Below are positions 21,670 through 33,484 of a stretch of DNA of 64,000 bases, in pieces. The notes under the pieces were generated by a model. That model saw only the letters and a program-made list of their open reading frames with translations. It was not told the DNA's origin and made no database searches. Origin of the DNA: Gari tellinella (lineage: Eukaryota > Mollusca > Bivalvia > Cardiida > Psammobiidae); contig OV277861.1 in assembly GCA_922989275.2 (NCBI GenBank), forward strand, positions 23,528,479 through 23,592,478, read 5' to 3'. Numbering within the stretch: position 1 is the stretch's first letter; every line of letters starts with the position of its first letter. A program made the translations under genes and the position numbers.

Positions 21670-22125
21670 CTCTTTCACTCTCAATGACGTCATAAAGCGC
21701 ATTTGCAAACAATCTTGATCCTGATCAGACGCCGAATAACGCGTCATCTGATCAACTTTACAACTGATTCAACTTGTTTTGAAATTACGTCAGTTATACC
21801 GCCTTAGATCTACCTTTTAACCCTTTCCCCCATAGAAGCGACTTTTAGCGTATTTGATTTATTCCTCCGCTGAAGAAAATAGTTCCAGTTTATACCCTCA
21901 TGAACAATTACCATATCAAATACTTTTATATAGCCTAACAGCTGGTAGTTTAAAGCAGGCTGAAAGTAAAGCAGAATTAAGGCACATTCTGCTTTACTTT
22001 CAACCTGCTTTAAGTGATCACCTGTCTTTAATATTATAAATAGGTTATTGGGTAAAGGGTTAAACGATATTGCAGATAACAATATTGAAGCAGACAATAT
22101 GGCGATGATTTTGATCATGAAAGGG
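21670..22125. repeat. MITE, family ii, containing a nested family iii element
   Basis: Outer TTAA at 21666-21669 and 22126-22129. The outer element begins CTCTTTCACTCTCAATGACG and ends tgatcatgaaaggg. Its right half (cgatattgcagataacaat...) resumes only after the inner element at 21821-22059. Confidence 0.8.
21821..22059. repeat. MITE, family iii, nested
   Basis: Inner TTAA at 21817-21820 and 22060-22063, CCCTTTCCCCCATAG...GGGTAAAGGG ends. The central hairpin is shortened by loss of one tip half (cagaattaaggcacattctg). Confidence 0.8.
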
Positions 22126-23060
22126 TTAAACACCTTATAGTGTACACCAAACTATAAATAATATGTTATTCATTGAGAGTAAAGGGGTTAAGCTAGGTAC
22201 ATTTTATTGGTTGCAAATAATGTTGGATTAGCCGATCGATAAACCGGCGTCTGATTATGCTCCAAAGTATTTGCTATTCAGTCTGAAACAAATCGTTTAA
22301 CATTTGACGTTTTCTACATGTAAATGCATTTGCGTTAAGTCTCGGTTTGGATGTGAAAACTTTGCAGATCACTGTTTTGCGGCGAAATCATGCGGTAAGC
22401 ATAACATGTCCACTCTATGGGATTTATTTATGATAATTGAAACGAAATATTTGGATCCAGAAATAGTATAAAATCGACGTTAAGGTGGTCCGCGGGTCTG
22501 CTTTTTCACTGTCAGACTTCACTGAAACCTTGATTTAAAAGAGTTAAAAATCGTTAAAAAAACAAAACATAGCACAGTTTTTTTTCTAAAGGACCTTTTG
22601 TCGAGAAAAATTCTATTTCTAATAAACAGGTCCATATTCTTTATAAAATAATATAACTCTTTATTTATGCTTTTCGGTGGATTACCACGAAATAGCAGTG
22701 GATTATCACTTGATAATTGCACTGCTTCAAGCAGTGGGATTATCGCCACGCGCGCTTTTATTATGAATTCTCCCCGTAGGGCTCCCCAAGAATCGTAGTC
22801 AATTGTTTCTTATCGTTAAATTCCGGCAGTCCGATTTGTCGCGAACCACTCAACGGAAGAACACGAATCCAAGATCGGGAGCAACGACGTAATTCGGATG
22901 ACGTCAAATCAATAAATCAGTGACGTCGTTATATGGGAGTTGTCACTAAAATATGTTCGATATAAACTTGAGGCTCAACACGGGATAAATAATTTACTTT
23001 CGCTTTCGAATTGTGGAACACTTTCGTTTAAAAAGTGAGTTTAAAGCATAAATAAATAGA

Positions 23061-23215
23061 ATAACTGTATTTTATCAGTGTAAGATTGAATTTAATCCAT
23101 TTCGTGACATCAGACTGTTTTATTTTCACTCGTGGCTTCGCCACTCGTGAAAATATAACGTCTGATGTTCACTCAATGGATTAAATTTCGATCTTACACT
23201 GAAAAAACCAGTTAT
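23061..23215. repeat. Long near-perfect inverted repeat (MITE-like)
   Basis: Arms ATAACTG...CAGTGTAAGAttgaatttaatccatt and complement, with a palindromic tip ACTCGTGGCTTCGCCACTCGT. No coding potential. A single copy in this window. Confidence 0.75.
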
Positions 23216-23879
23216 CCTCTATTTAATTTCTATACATTCAAGTAAACCGTACATAGACTATAAGACATTGTTCACAAAAATAGTTCATGAAACATTTTCT
23301 GGAAATATCAATGTTTAAAAAACGTCAAATTCTGAAAAAGTCACTAAATTTGAAATTACACAAAATCTAGCTGTTTAACATACACTGATGTTGGAGTTAT
23401 TAGATAGATATTCCTTATTTCTACTAGCCACATAAATTTAATGAAAATCTACAGTAGATTTTACATTTTTATACATGATTTCCAAAAATTCTGACAAAAC
23501 GTTAACACATACCGAGTTACCTCCCTTGAGTTCAACTTTAAAATGCCATCAGCTCTAAATAATACCATAAGTCAAACCATTAATAATGCACCATTGAATA
23601 TGGAAGCCTGTAGATCTGTAAAGACTTATGGCTGCTTAATGCATGGCAGAAGTAATGCATAACACTCCTTTACGATCTATCTTTTAGTATTACTTTTGTC
23701 ATATGTCAAGCTGCCATTTGTCATATTGACTATAAATCCTCGCAAAGTTTAGTTGTCACTTGACTTTACTTGCATCTGATATTATTCAGTATTACAATAT
23801 AACATAGCCTGTCCTTTGATCACTGTGTTATGGACTGACTTGTCAATAAAATCGGACAATTTATAAAAAATAAGTTTTG

Positions 23880-23965
23880 AATCACATGGGACTTGAACAT
23901 AGAACCTTTGGATTGATAGTCAATAACTCTACCGTCTGCGTTAGCCCGGAAGACACTGAAACTTA
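23880..23965 (-). repeat. tRNA-like remnant (SINE head)
   Basis: On the minus strand: gctaacgcagacggtagagtt (A-box-like), then an anticodon-arm-sized gap and tatgttcaagtcccatgtg (B-box-like). Arms do not pair well enough for a functional tRNA. Confidence 0.4.
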
Positions 23966-24136
23966 GCAAACTTTTCTTTATTTGAATTTTCTAGTATAAG
24001 CACGAGCCGAAAAAGATCTTGTAAAATTCATCAGCATTTCCGGAACTCGAGATGCGGGCCGTCCATTGTCAACCCACCTTAAATCTTGAACGAACAGTTG
24101 GCAAATTTGCTCGACACTCTGATGATATATTGTTAA

Positions 24137-24355
24137 CCCGTTCACTCTCAATGACCTCATAAAGTGTGTTTGCAATCAGTTGGGGTCGCGGCGTCTGATC
24201 AGGGCCTAAACTGTTTGACACTTGTTTCGCAATTTCGTCAGTCATATTGCCTTAATTCTAACTGTTAAACGATAGTGCAGATAATAAAATTGATGCAGAC
24301 GACACGATGGTGGTGAAGGGGTAAAAACCTCTCGACAAATTTGATCATTAATGGG
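24137..24355. repeat. MITE, family ii
   Basis: TTAA at 24133-24136 and 24356-24359. CCGTTCACTCTCAATGACCT at the left. The core (tgggg tcgcggcgtctgatcagggcc) has lost its left arm. The right half ends atcattaatggg. Confidence 0.75.
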
Positions 24356-24879
24356 TTAAATAAATAAAAAAATTATAAACTGGTACAGTTGCTGACTATT
24401 ATATAATAAAAAAACGCTATTGTGAAAATCCGCTAGATATTAGATAAGCCAATCAATGCTTAAATGAATTCTTTAATGAGATGAAACAATGTGTTAACAC
24501 GATAAAATATTTCTAAATGTCTTTTTCTTTTGAAGTAGCTAAATAAAGCTGCTATGTTTAGGTAACCTATAGGCTGTATCCAAATCTACTTGCAACCTTT
24601 TTTGGGGAACATATGCAAAGCCTGTGAAAAATAAAAAAACTCATGCATTAACAGACAGATTTAGCAGACTGCAAATGCAAACACAAATATGACCACGACA
24701 GGGGAAGAGACAGTTACCAAAAAGAAGGTTTCCCGTTGTTTTTGTACTAAAATATGTATGTCTTATCTAAAAGATGGATATTAACCATAAAATAGTTATC
24801 TTATGACCGTATGCTATCAGTCTAATCTGAAGACGACAGATACTTATATTTTGGGTAATATACGTAGATATATATCATT

Positions 24880-25625
24880 CCGTAACTTTATCGGTCCAGG
24901 TCCGTAGGAAGCACATAACGAGTAGGGCACCGGCCAACTTGTGTACGCAATCTAACTAGTGGGGTCGTGGCATGATTCCCCGGGAACAATGATCCAATGA
25001 TGGTCTTTGTTCTTTCTGAGGGCGTTTCCAGCATTACAAATAGGTAAAATACGTCAATAAACCTATGTAAAAATGACTCAATGACCAAAACTTTAATCCT
25101 GGATAATATTGTTCAAGAAGTTGCTGCTTTTCATCTCTAACCTCTACCCTCGAACTTCTATTAGTCTACGCACTCTTAAAAAGGTTGTGGGGCGGGAACA
25201 TGCTCTACCGGGATTTTTGTTTATTCCTAGATGGTCTGATGCGATCTGAGGGTGTTCTCCCATTTAATATAGGCAAATTACTATACATCTATGTTAATAT
25301 TCAACTGAAAATAACACACTATTCTTATAATAGAATAATATCGTTTGACGTTTTCTTCCGGAAATTAGCCTGAAATACCTACTACCCCGATCCCCTCCGA
25401 TTAGTGTGCACATTGTTACCTGAGGGGTCCGGAGGCATGTTCCCCCGGGAACTTGTTTCCTTCTAGATGGTATATTGTGCGTTAAGCTGTTTTGTACATT
25501 TATAAACAGATTAATTACTCACATAACTCTATGTTAAACATCTCAACTTATATTAGCAAAATTATTGGAAGTGGAGAGGGGGTTACGGCCCCCTGTTCTC
25601 ACGGGCTTATGGTCATTCTAAGACA
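24880..25625. repeat. Three diverged units of a CCGGGAAC repeat
   Basis: Near 24955, 25190 and 25430 a phrase of the form 'catg(a/c)t...cc(g)gga..., ttgttccttctagatggt' recurs, each followed after about 60-80 bp by 'aatataggcaaattac / tttataaacagattaattac' and 'ctatgttaa'. Read by eye as decayed tandem or dispersed copies. No gene. Confidence 0.35.
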
Positions 25626-25676
25626 ATATTACAAATATAATGACACGATAGGGTTAAACAAACTGTCTAAGTGAAC

Positions 25677-25792
25677 TAAACGACAGAAAACCATGGGCCA
25701 ATTCTATGAATCGATTCATAGTTAATTTGCCGATCATTTTCTGACGTTTGTTTCGCTCAAACGCCGAATTTAATATCAGTTCATTTCTTATA
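25677..25792. repeat. Palindromic element (copy of 8081 family)
   Basis: Contains gacagaaaaccatgggccaatt...gccgatcattttctgac around ATGAATCGATTCAT, with cgctcaaacgccgaattt and cagttcatttctta at the right. The left end is eroded. The counterpart in copy 2 is at 43008-43143. Confidence 0.65.
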
Positions 25793-26484
25793 TTTACCTC
25801 ATATTTGTTGTTATTTCTAATATTAAATGAACATTTTATTAGCATACATGTAAGTTTAATCCATATTAGAGATTGTTAACTCGACAAATGTGTACCTTGA
25901 AAGAACCACTCATAACCGCATTACTGACGCTGTGTACAATGTAAACATTTAAACGTATCAAATTTGACAGTTTGGCACGAAAATGCCGTTTAGACGTAAT
26001 TTCAAAATGACGTCATTTTTTAAACGAGGACAAATATATTGATTATTTTTCTAAAAATGAAATGCAGACAGATTCTGTTTATAAAAGGTATTCCAATTTT
26101 CTTGGAATTTGTGTCAAATCAATAAATAATGGTTTAAGTCGTAAATCATGGTTTCTGCTAATAGGAAGGCATACATCGGTTAGGAAAAATACTTGAAAAA
26201 TCTGCAAATTATATGCTGTCCAACTTCGAAAGATTAACTCTTTGAGAAAACATCTATAAACCCCGCCTCCTCTGCGAAAGATATCTATAAGTACCGCCGG
26301 TTGAGCAACTGCATCTTTACGAATTAAACATCATTTTTCCAGTGCAATTGAATGGGGCTAATATAAGGTATGCATACCTAATATATTTTTTGCACACGTG
26401 GATAAAGTTTGAAATTATTGCTGTCCATCCATAATTGTGACCATCGCTGACTCTGAATAGACATGGTTGTTCCATCGTTTCATA

Positions 26485-26852
26485 GAGAGTGCTCCCTCTC
26501 TAGAACAAAACCGAGTCGGAGACAAAGACTATGTGTGTTGTTCGGAGGAAGTGTATCTAAGGTAGGGCAAAAAAAACTTAGTTCAAGTTTTCAAACAGTT
26601 TGAATCAAGATTAGACACCGCGGTTCGCGGCGTCTGGTCTGGATGCGTTGTGTTTGTCAATCGTCTTTATGTATCTCCTGTCAAAATGTCCAAAAAGTTG
26701 CTTTGAAAGAAGACAACTAACGAAACTTTTAAGCAGATGATATTGCAGTAGTGAAAGATGAAGAAATAATTAGCTTGTTTCTGGAACAGCGGCAAATTTG
26801 CTTTAATATAGAAATTGATGACCTGAGTGCCGTTGTAGGGAGGGAGCACTGT
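26485..26852. repeat. MITE, family i (pre-duplication copy)
   Basis: TA-flanked; ends gagagtgctccctctctaga and cgttgtagggagggagcactg; core at about 26590-26652 with gacaccgcggttcgcggcgtc. The same element is at the matching place in copy 2 (43918-44283), so it inserted before the duplication. Confidence 0.75.
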
Positions 26853-26989
26853 ACGGATATAGTGGGTGTAAGCGAGGTATACGTAAGATTGATCATTTTG
26901 AGGCATACTTTCGAATTGTCAAGATATGAATAGACACGTTTTGCAGGTACATATTATTGAATAATATTACTATCATTTGTTGAACACTT

Positions 26990-27660
26990 ATTTATGTTCC
27001 TTTTACCTTCAGTATATGGACGATTCAATAATAAATTCACTGTTGCATCACATTTTAGCTCTTTATATCAAAGGATACAGTTTGCTTAAAGTCGCCGTAT
27101 TATTTGTAGTAAGCCGAAATAAGTTCCAACTTGGTTGGCACCTATATCAGTATTTCGTAAGTCAGGACATCCACAACCAACATTACGGATATAAACTTTA
27201 AGCAAATATAATTATATTTGTCCGCAAAAGTGTTCAACCAGACGGTTAAATTTGACAGTGAAATGTTTAAACGAGAAATGCTGCATTGTGTTTCACTTTT
27301 ACACATGCATATGTTACAGGGATAACGTGTACTCCCTGAATTTCTATTAGAGATTACGCGTTATCATTGTGCGTTTTCATTAAATAAATAGATTTGTATT
27401 CTCATGACATTTCTTTTGGTTTAAAACATCATGTTTTCTTGAAATAGCATGGTCTAATGAACGTTCATACAAAGTTTCACGCACACGTGAATAAAAATAA
27501 GTGATAAATGTGCATATCAGCCAGGACAATTGAAAAATCAAGACATCTGTATTGTTTATAAGGTTAACACAATATGTTATAGCGTGGTATTTGCTCCTGA
27601 ACTTAATTACTAAAACAAGTAATAATCACTACTTTAACCAAAAGTAACTGCCAAATATTA
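26990..27660. other. Non-coding stretch, no gene seen
   Basis: Collinear with 44430-45115 of copy 2. Includes an inverted phrase ggataacgtgtactccctga...gggattacg that pairs with 28850-28885 (cgtattccctgattacacgttatccc), perhaps ends of an older element split by the 27661 insertion. Confidence 0.4.
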
Positions 27661-28790
27661 AACAAGAGGGCCAGAATGGCCCTTGATCGCTCACCTGACA
27701 ATGGTGACACTAGGATGGGTCACGTGATTTCAGAAAAGAAGATTTGTAAAAGGTGACCCCCAGGGCGGGGCCAATTTTGACCACAGGGGCAATATTTGAA
27801 CAACTAAGATAGAGGACCTGTAAATGATGATATGTGCAAAATATCTAAACTCAGTGTACTATGGTTTCAGACAAGAAGATTTTTGAAGTTTTCATTGAAA
27901 AAATCTATTTTTAGCTCCGGTGACCCAGATATGCAACAGACCAGAACCGATTCATCCATATATGTGAAGGACCTCTAAAATTACATCATGCCAAATATCA
28001 AAGCTCTGGTCATATTGGTTCCAGAGAAAAAGATGTTTGAACATTTCACTATATAACTCTATGTAAAACTGTGATCCCCGGGGCGGGGCCAATTTTGACC
28101 CCAGTGACAAAATTTGAAGAACTTTGATAGAGGATATGTTGACGATGCTATGTGCAAAATATCTAAGCTCAGTGTACTATGGTTTCAGACAAGAAGATTT
28201 TTTAAGTTCTCATGGGAAAAAAATCTATTTTTAGCTTCGGTGACCCAGATATGCAACGGACCGGAACCAATTCAACAATATAAGTCAAATACCTCTAGAA
28301 GTAATACCATGCTAAATATCAAAGCTCTGGACATATTGGTTTCAGAGAAAAAGATGTTTGAACATTTCAATATATAACTCTATGTAAAACGTTGACCCCC
28401 GGGGCGGGGCCAATTTTGACCCCAGGGGCAAAATTTGAACAACTTTGATTGAGGACATATAGGTAATGACATGTGCCAAATATCTAAGATCTGGCTCTTG
28501 TGGTTTGTGACAAGAAGATTTTTTAAGATTTCCTTATTTTTTCACTTTGGTTGCCATAGCAACCAGAGTTCTGCATGGTTTCAAATTCTTTGAATAAATT
28601 TAAAAGAGCTTGACCCAAGGAACATTCCTGTGAAGTTTGGTTGCAATCAAGCAAGTGGTTTTGGAGAAGAAGATGTTTGAAGAAATTGTTGACGCACGAC
28701 GCACAACGCACGACGACGGACGCCGGACATTGACTGACCACAAAAGCTCACCTTGAGCACTTTGTGCTCAGGTGAGCTAAAAAAAAAAAA
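27661..28790 (+). repeat. 1.13-kb poly(A)-tailed repeat with internal ~310-bp triplication
   Basis: Starts aacaagagggccagaatggc and ends ctcaggtgagct followed by A12. The phrase 'ggcggggccaattttgacc' occurs at about 27766, 28083 and 28402, defining three tandem internal units. The ends pair (gctcacctga near the left, tcaggtgagc at the right). A (GACGCAC)-like stretch lies near 28690. This resembles repeats widespread in bivalve DNA and mRNA UTRs. Copy 2 lacks it at 45115, so it inserted after the duplication. Confidence 0.75.
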
Positions 28791-29617
28791 CACCCCGAAA
28801 TGCTTCAAAATGTACGCCTTATATTTGAGAGATTAAGGGTTTTCAGTGATTTTACGTATTCCCTGATTACACGTTATCCCTGTAACATATATATCGTAAA
28901 TGAAAGACAAATTTAGTATCGAGGGAACTTTTAATATAACTCAAACTTCTTAAAATATATGGGGCTCTTATTTGTTACATACAAGTCAGCATTGATAACT
29001 CCCATACGTTGAACTAAATTGCGTCTGTATACATACTTTACTATTTAGTTAAATTCATTACATTTTGTTTCAACAATACAGTAAAAGCCCTCTTTAACGA
29101 CGATTTATGTTAATTACTAGGTTTGTATTACAAGTGACTGCTACATGCAAGGTAATTTTCTGTTTTACTGTTTTTTACTTTAAGCTGTCACCTGTCTTTC
29201 ATACGTTAACCAGAAGGCGTTCGTGAAAAGTTTTTTTTAATATGAGTTTATTGTTACAGTTTATGGCACTAAAAGGTAATTTGACGCGTAAGAAAATTAT
29301 CAGATTTGCACGAAAATAGTCCTTTATCCACTTCCTAGATAAGTATGCCAGATATTAACTGGATTTCTTTCAGAAAAGCTAAGTGGTAACTTGTGTAAGA
29401 AACATGCCATCATAAGCCACATAGCTTTTGTAAAACATTCAATCTTTTACACTTGAGCGAGATAAAACTTCAATTAGTAATTGCAGACAGTACAAATATT
29501 TGTGACACTATAGCAAAGGTAAGGTTACATCATTTGTCAATATCCATACCGACGTAATACAGTAATCTTAAATTTGAGAATATGGGAGCATGCAGTTGTT
29601 GAACGTATTGTGATCTA

Positions 29618-29955
29618 CAGCGCTCCCTCTCTACAACGACATCCAATGGGAGACAACAATTATGTGCGTTGTTGGGAGGGAGTTGTTATAGGTAGGGACC
29701 TAGGCGTACATTTACAAACAGCTTGAATTCAGATCAGACGGCGCGTATCGCGGCGTCTGATTTGGATTCAAGCTGTTTGTCGATCCTCATTCGTCAAAAT
29801 GTCCATTATGTAAAACAGCAGACGACAACTTTAAGCAAACCCAATTGTAGCAGTAAAAGCGTTAGATATAAATGTCCATATTAAAAAAACTGCGGCAAGG
29901 GCCGTTGTAAGGAGGGGGTTGTTGTTTGGATGGCCGTTGTAGAGAGGGAGCACTG
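29618..29955. repeat. MITE, family i, with empty site in copy 1
   Basis: TA (29616-29617) CAGCGCTCCCTCTCTACAAC...gttgtagagagggagcactg TA (29956-29957). Copy 1 reads tgatctattatgcaa at 8010-8024 with no insert, which confirms a TA target. Core 29713-29780. Confidence 0.88.
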
Positions 29956-29959
29956 TAGT

Positions 29960-31521
29960 ACGCAATAACAACTAAACGAATGTTCCTTTATTCAGATGTT
30001 GCTTCCATTTTTGTATTTTTGTAAATATTTCCAGTCTTCGTAAGTTCTTCTGAATCTGATTGGCTGAAACTGCAAATGTGAGCAATGTGTAAGAAGCCGT
30101 AGACATTGATCAATACGGGTAGTACGCAAAGTAAACTTATCACGTGACTGATTAGATTTTTTCCCGCTCGATTCGCGTAAAACAAATCTATTTTTCTGTT
30201 TATTAAGTAACAGTTTCAGGAAATAAAAATAATATTTCATTTAAAACTGTCTAGAATCTATCATTATGTGAACATGAATCAATGAAACTTAGATATCGGT
30301 TTTATGCTAGTTTCTTGCGTCATCTCATGCCCCCAAATAACTCCATCCGCATTGTCATTTAAGTTTACAACAGACTGGCAAAAAAACATACGATGCAAAG
30401 TATAACGACACTTGTCACTGTTTAATAATGAAATAGACAATGAATTAAATTTAGATCAATATTTGTTTTCAAAAAAATAACTTTAAATGTTCGAATAGCA
30501 ACAATTGCAAGGAGCCTAGATTTTTTAAATAGGTCGATGTAAACGAACTATTTCCAGCGTTCTTCCCATATGACCCTCACAGTAATTTGTCTCTGCTCTC
30601 GATAAATGTTCAAGACATTACTAGACTTGTCTACCCTAAGAATGAATGGATGACAATGTTCAAAGGTTGCAAAATTGACTCAGTTCAAATCGATGTAAAT
30701 TAGCCCAAATAGACAGAACCAGGTATGTTAGCCACTGACTTGTGTGTCAATTAGTATGATCCTAATTAAATCCGTTCACCGTTCACTTGTTTAAAAAAAC
30801 CGTAACAGTGTTTCATAAAACGTAAAAGTCTCCCTAAACTATCTGAAATGTACTGATTATAATCATAAAAGGTCGGAATACCAATGTTATGACACCATGC
30901 TGATACAAACAGTCGAACTTTTATATCTCGAATTGATTTGAGTCGAACATATCCGTATGTCAAAGTTAAAACGTTGCTATTCCACTTTTAAAGTTTGAAT
31001 ACAGACATGTTCGGTGGAAGCAGTTTCGAAATGATACCATTAAACTGTAGGAAAGCAGGTACATACTTCTTAAGCTCTTCTTAAGTTCCAGATACCGAAG
31101 TTCAACTGTGTAAATGGTATTCTCCCAACACGCAAATGGCACAGGTGAATTAAGTGATGTCAATTTCAAGTGTAATAGAAAATTTTGCAGGATGTACGGA
31201 CTTGTATGACGGCTTATGATTCCGTATTCCTTAGCTCGACGCGCTCAGGAAATACAGAATCCCAAACAATCATACAAGCCCGTACAACCTGCCGAAATAC
31301 CTTGCAAATAATATGATTTGTATGTGTTTTGTTTGTTAATGATGTAAATGTTTAGGCTCAAAAGTATTGATGACCATATGCACAGTGAGATTTATTAGTT
31401 TTAACGACAGGGTCAATACTTCCGTAAATCGTTAAAATAGTTAAAGGCAACTGTGGTATAACCTTTATATTACAACCACTGAAACAAAGGCGAATTGAGA
31501 GAATAAAAGACAGATTACAGC
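29960..31521. other. Non-coding, copy-2 counterpart of 10330-11810
   Basis: No gene. Holds the pogo-like TIR remnant (30903-31110) and the inverted repeat around 31200-31290 (cttgtatgacgg / acaagcccgt) also seen in copy 1. Confidence 0.5.
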
Positions 31522-31525
31522 TTAA

Positions 31526-33340
31526 GGGTGTATCAATGTCATAAGCCATTTTTTCAAAGTATTTAACTTTTTTTCTAACATTGTTTTTTTGGAAGAGCTG
31601 TTTATGATGAATGAAAAAATGAAAAAAAAAATATGGTGGTGTCCTTGTTTTTGAGCTACAGCGATTTGAAAAAGGTATGTCAAATTTGGACATATGTCAA
31701 AACAAACATGATAATTTGGGTTTCCATTATTTATTTCATGTCTATGGTGGTATCTTCACATATAGAAACCAAATTTAGACAAAGCAGGCACCAGGTTTGA
31801 ACAATATCGATCCTTGAATATCAAAAATATGCTTTGTATAGGGCATGATTTTATTAGATTGTTTATTTTATGAAATAAAGTAAAAAAGTTTGAAAATGAA
31901 ATAGTTCTAGTATTTAACTTTTTCTTATATTCTACAAGATGAAAGCCCATGCTAAGGCAGTTCAAAATATGAAAAGAAATTGAAAGGTCAGTGTTGAAAA
32001 TTTTGAGTTATTAAAGTAATAAGAGTTATCTCCCTTTACAAAATATCATTTATTTGTAACAGTTCTAACATATTACACAATTACATGGATGTATTTACAT
32101 TTACTCTCAAATTTTATATACTGTATTGTTTGGACATATATGTTATCCCCTAAAGCATGAAGACTAAGCTGCTAGGAACCCCTTTCAACCAGCGTCTCTC
32201 GGAGTTATTTGCCCTTGAATGGCCTTGATGCATTGAAAATGCCATTTTGAACAAATATGTTACCCCTCTACAAGCTACAGTATTGGCTGGTTTTTTTTTT
32301 ATATTTACACAAAAAGTTCATCACTATAAGTTCTTTGATTCTTTATATTATGGTTGAAAATTGACTATTATGTAAAGGGTTGTCTGCCCTTGACACACTA
32401 AAATATACTAAAAAAAGACATTAAATCAATATATGTTACACTGTAATGTCTACAAATTTTAAAGGATTTAAGTCAAACTTGGTTTAACTATATCTGGCCA
32501 CAAGTTCTTGAAAGAGATAGATTATGGACGATATTGGCCTATTGTTTCAAGAGTTATTTGCCCTTTGTAAAATGAAAATTCTGAATTTATGGGTGTATCA
32601 AACTCATGAATTTGTGAAATTTCAAAGTATATGAAAACACTCAATGATGGTTTTGTATTAAAGAACTGTTCAAGATGAATGAAAAAAATAGAAAAAGTGT
32701 ACATTTGGTGTACAACTTTTGGCTCTACGGCCATTTTAAAAGGTGTAAAATTTACCCCACCCACGTTTTCTTATTTTGTCCTTTTCAAACAGCCCGCTTC
32801 AATAAAATCCATTTCAAATGAAAACAAACATGATAATTTGGTTTTGTGTCATTTATTTCATGTCTATGGTAGTATTTCTTCATACAAAAACTAATTTAAG
32901 ACAAAACAGGCACCAAATGTGAAATTTATATAGCTCTAAATATCATCAATATGGTACTTTTTTGTAAATTTTGTAAAAGGGAGATAACTCCTTTTTCTTC
33001 AGTTACTCAAAATTTTCAACATTAACCTATCAATTTCTTTTAATATTTTGAATTACCTTTGTATGGATTTTCATCAGGTAGAATATAAGAAAAAGTTAAA
33101 TACTAGAAATATTTATTTTTTTACTATTTCTCATAATTTTGTTTTTAATTTTTTTTTATCATTACCCATAAAAACCATGTTGTTGATTCAGAGATACATA
33201 TTTTCCAAATCTGGTGCCTATTTGGTCTTGATTTAGTTTCTTTATGCCAAAATACTTCCACAGAAATGAAATACATAATGAAAAACAAAATTACCATGTT
33301 TGTTTTTATTTAAAATAGATTTTATTGAAGCTTCATATAC
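31526..33340. repeat. AT-rich direct and inverted subrepeats inside the TTAA element
   Basis: The left-end motif recurs at 32590 (GGGTGTATCAAACTCATGAA) with about 150 bp of matching downstream DNA (ttcaaagta, gaactgtt..gatgaatgaaaaaa). 31900-32050 (aagaaattgaaaggtcagtg...gagttatctccctttac) is matched in reverse at 32960-33090 (gtaaaagggagataactcc...caatttctttt). No ORF of note. Confidence 0.55.
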
Positions 33341-33484
33341 ATTTTGTACTTTAAAGGCTCGCAACCAGATTTAGCATTACAAATAGTGATTTGGTAATAT
33401 ATGTCAAATGCTTATATAAACGGGTAAGAATTAGTTTAGGATAATAAAAATTCTGTTTAAATAAGAATATCGTTCCCAACGATG

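Larger units (their letters stand above)
22130..24132. other. Non-coding stretch with one large inverted repeat and one tRNA-like remnant
   Basis: Apart from the inverted repeat at 23061-23215 and the tRNA-like segment at 23880-23965, no gene or recognised element. 22780-22930 has several GACGTC-like words (gacgtaattcggatgacgtc) of unknown meaning. Confidence 0.45.
7585..29205. repeat. Segmental duplication, copy 1
   Basis: Collinear with 29206-46040. Anchors: 7604 (gttcgtgaaaagttt) with 29220, 7971 (atgggagcatgcagttgttg) with 29581, 10340 with 30020, the peptide-gene exons at 12.0, 13.15, 15.08 and 16.31 kb with 36.9, 37.28, 40.62 and 42.13 kb, then 25.63-27.66 and 28.8-29.2 kb with 42.94-46.04 kb. 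Copy 1 is longer because of insertions at 8081-10330 and 27661-28790 and about 8.7 kb between 16.85 and 25.63 kb. Confidence 0.85.

Noticed and set aside
24880..25088. tRNA-derived SINE on the minus strand
   Set aside because: Some tRNA-like words (ggtccaggtccgtagg, gtagggcaccgg) but no believable A and B boxes at the right spacing.
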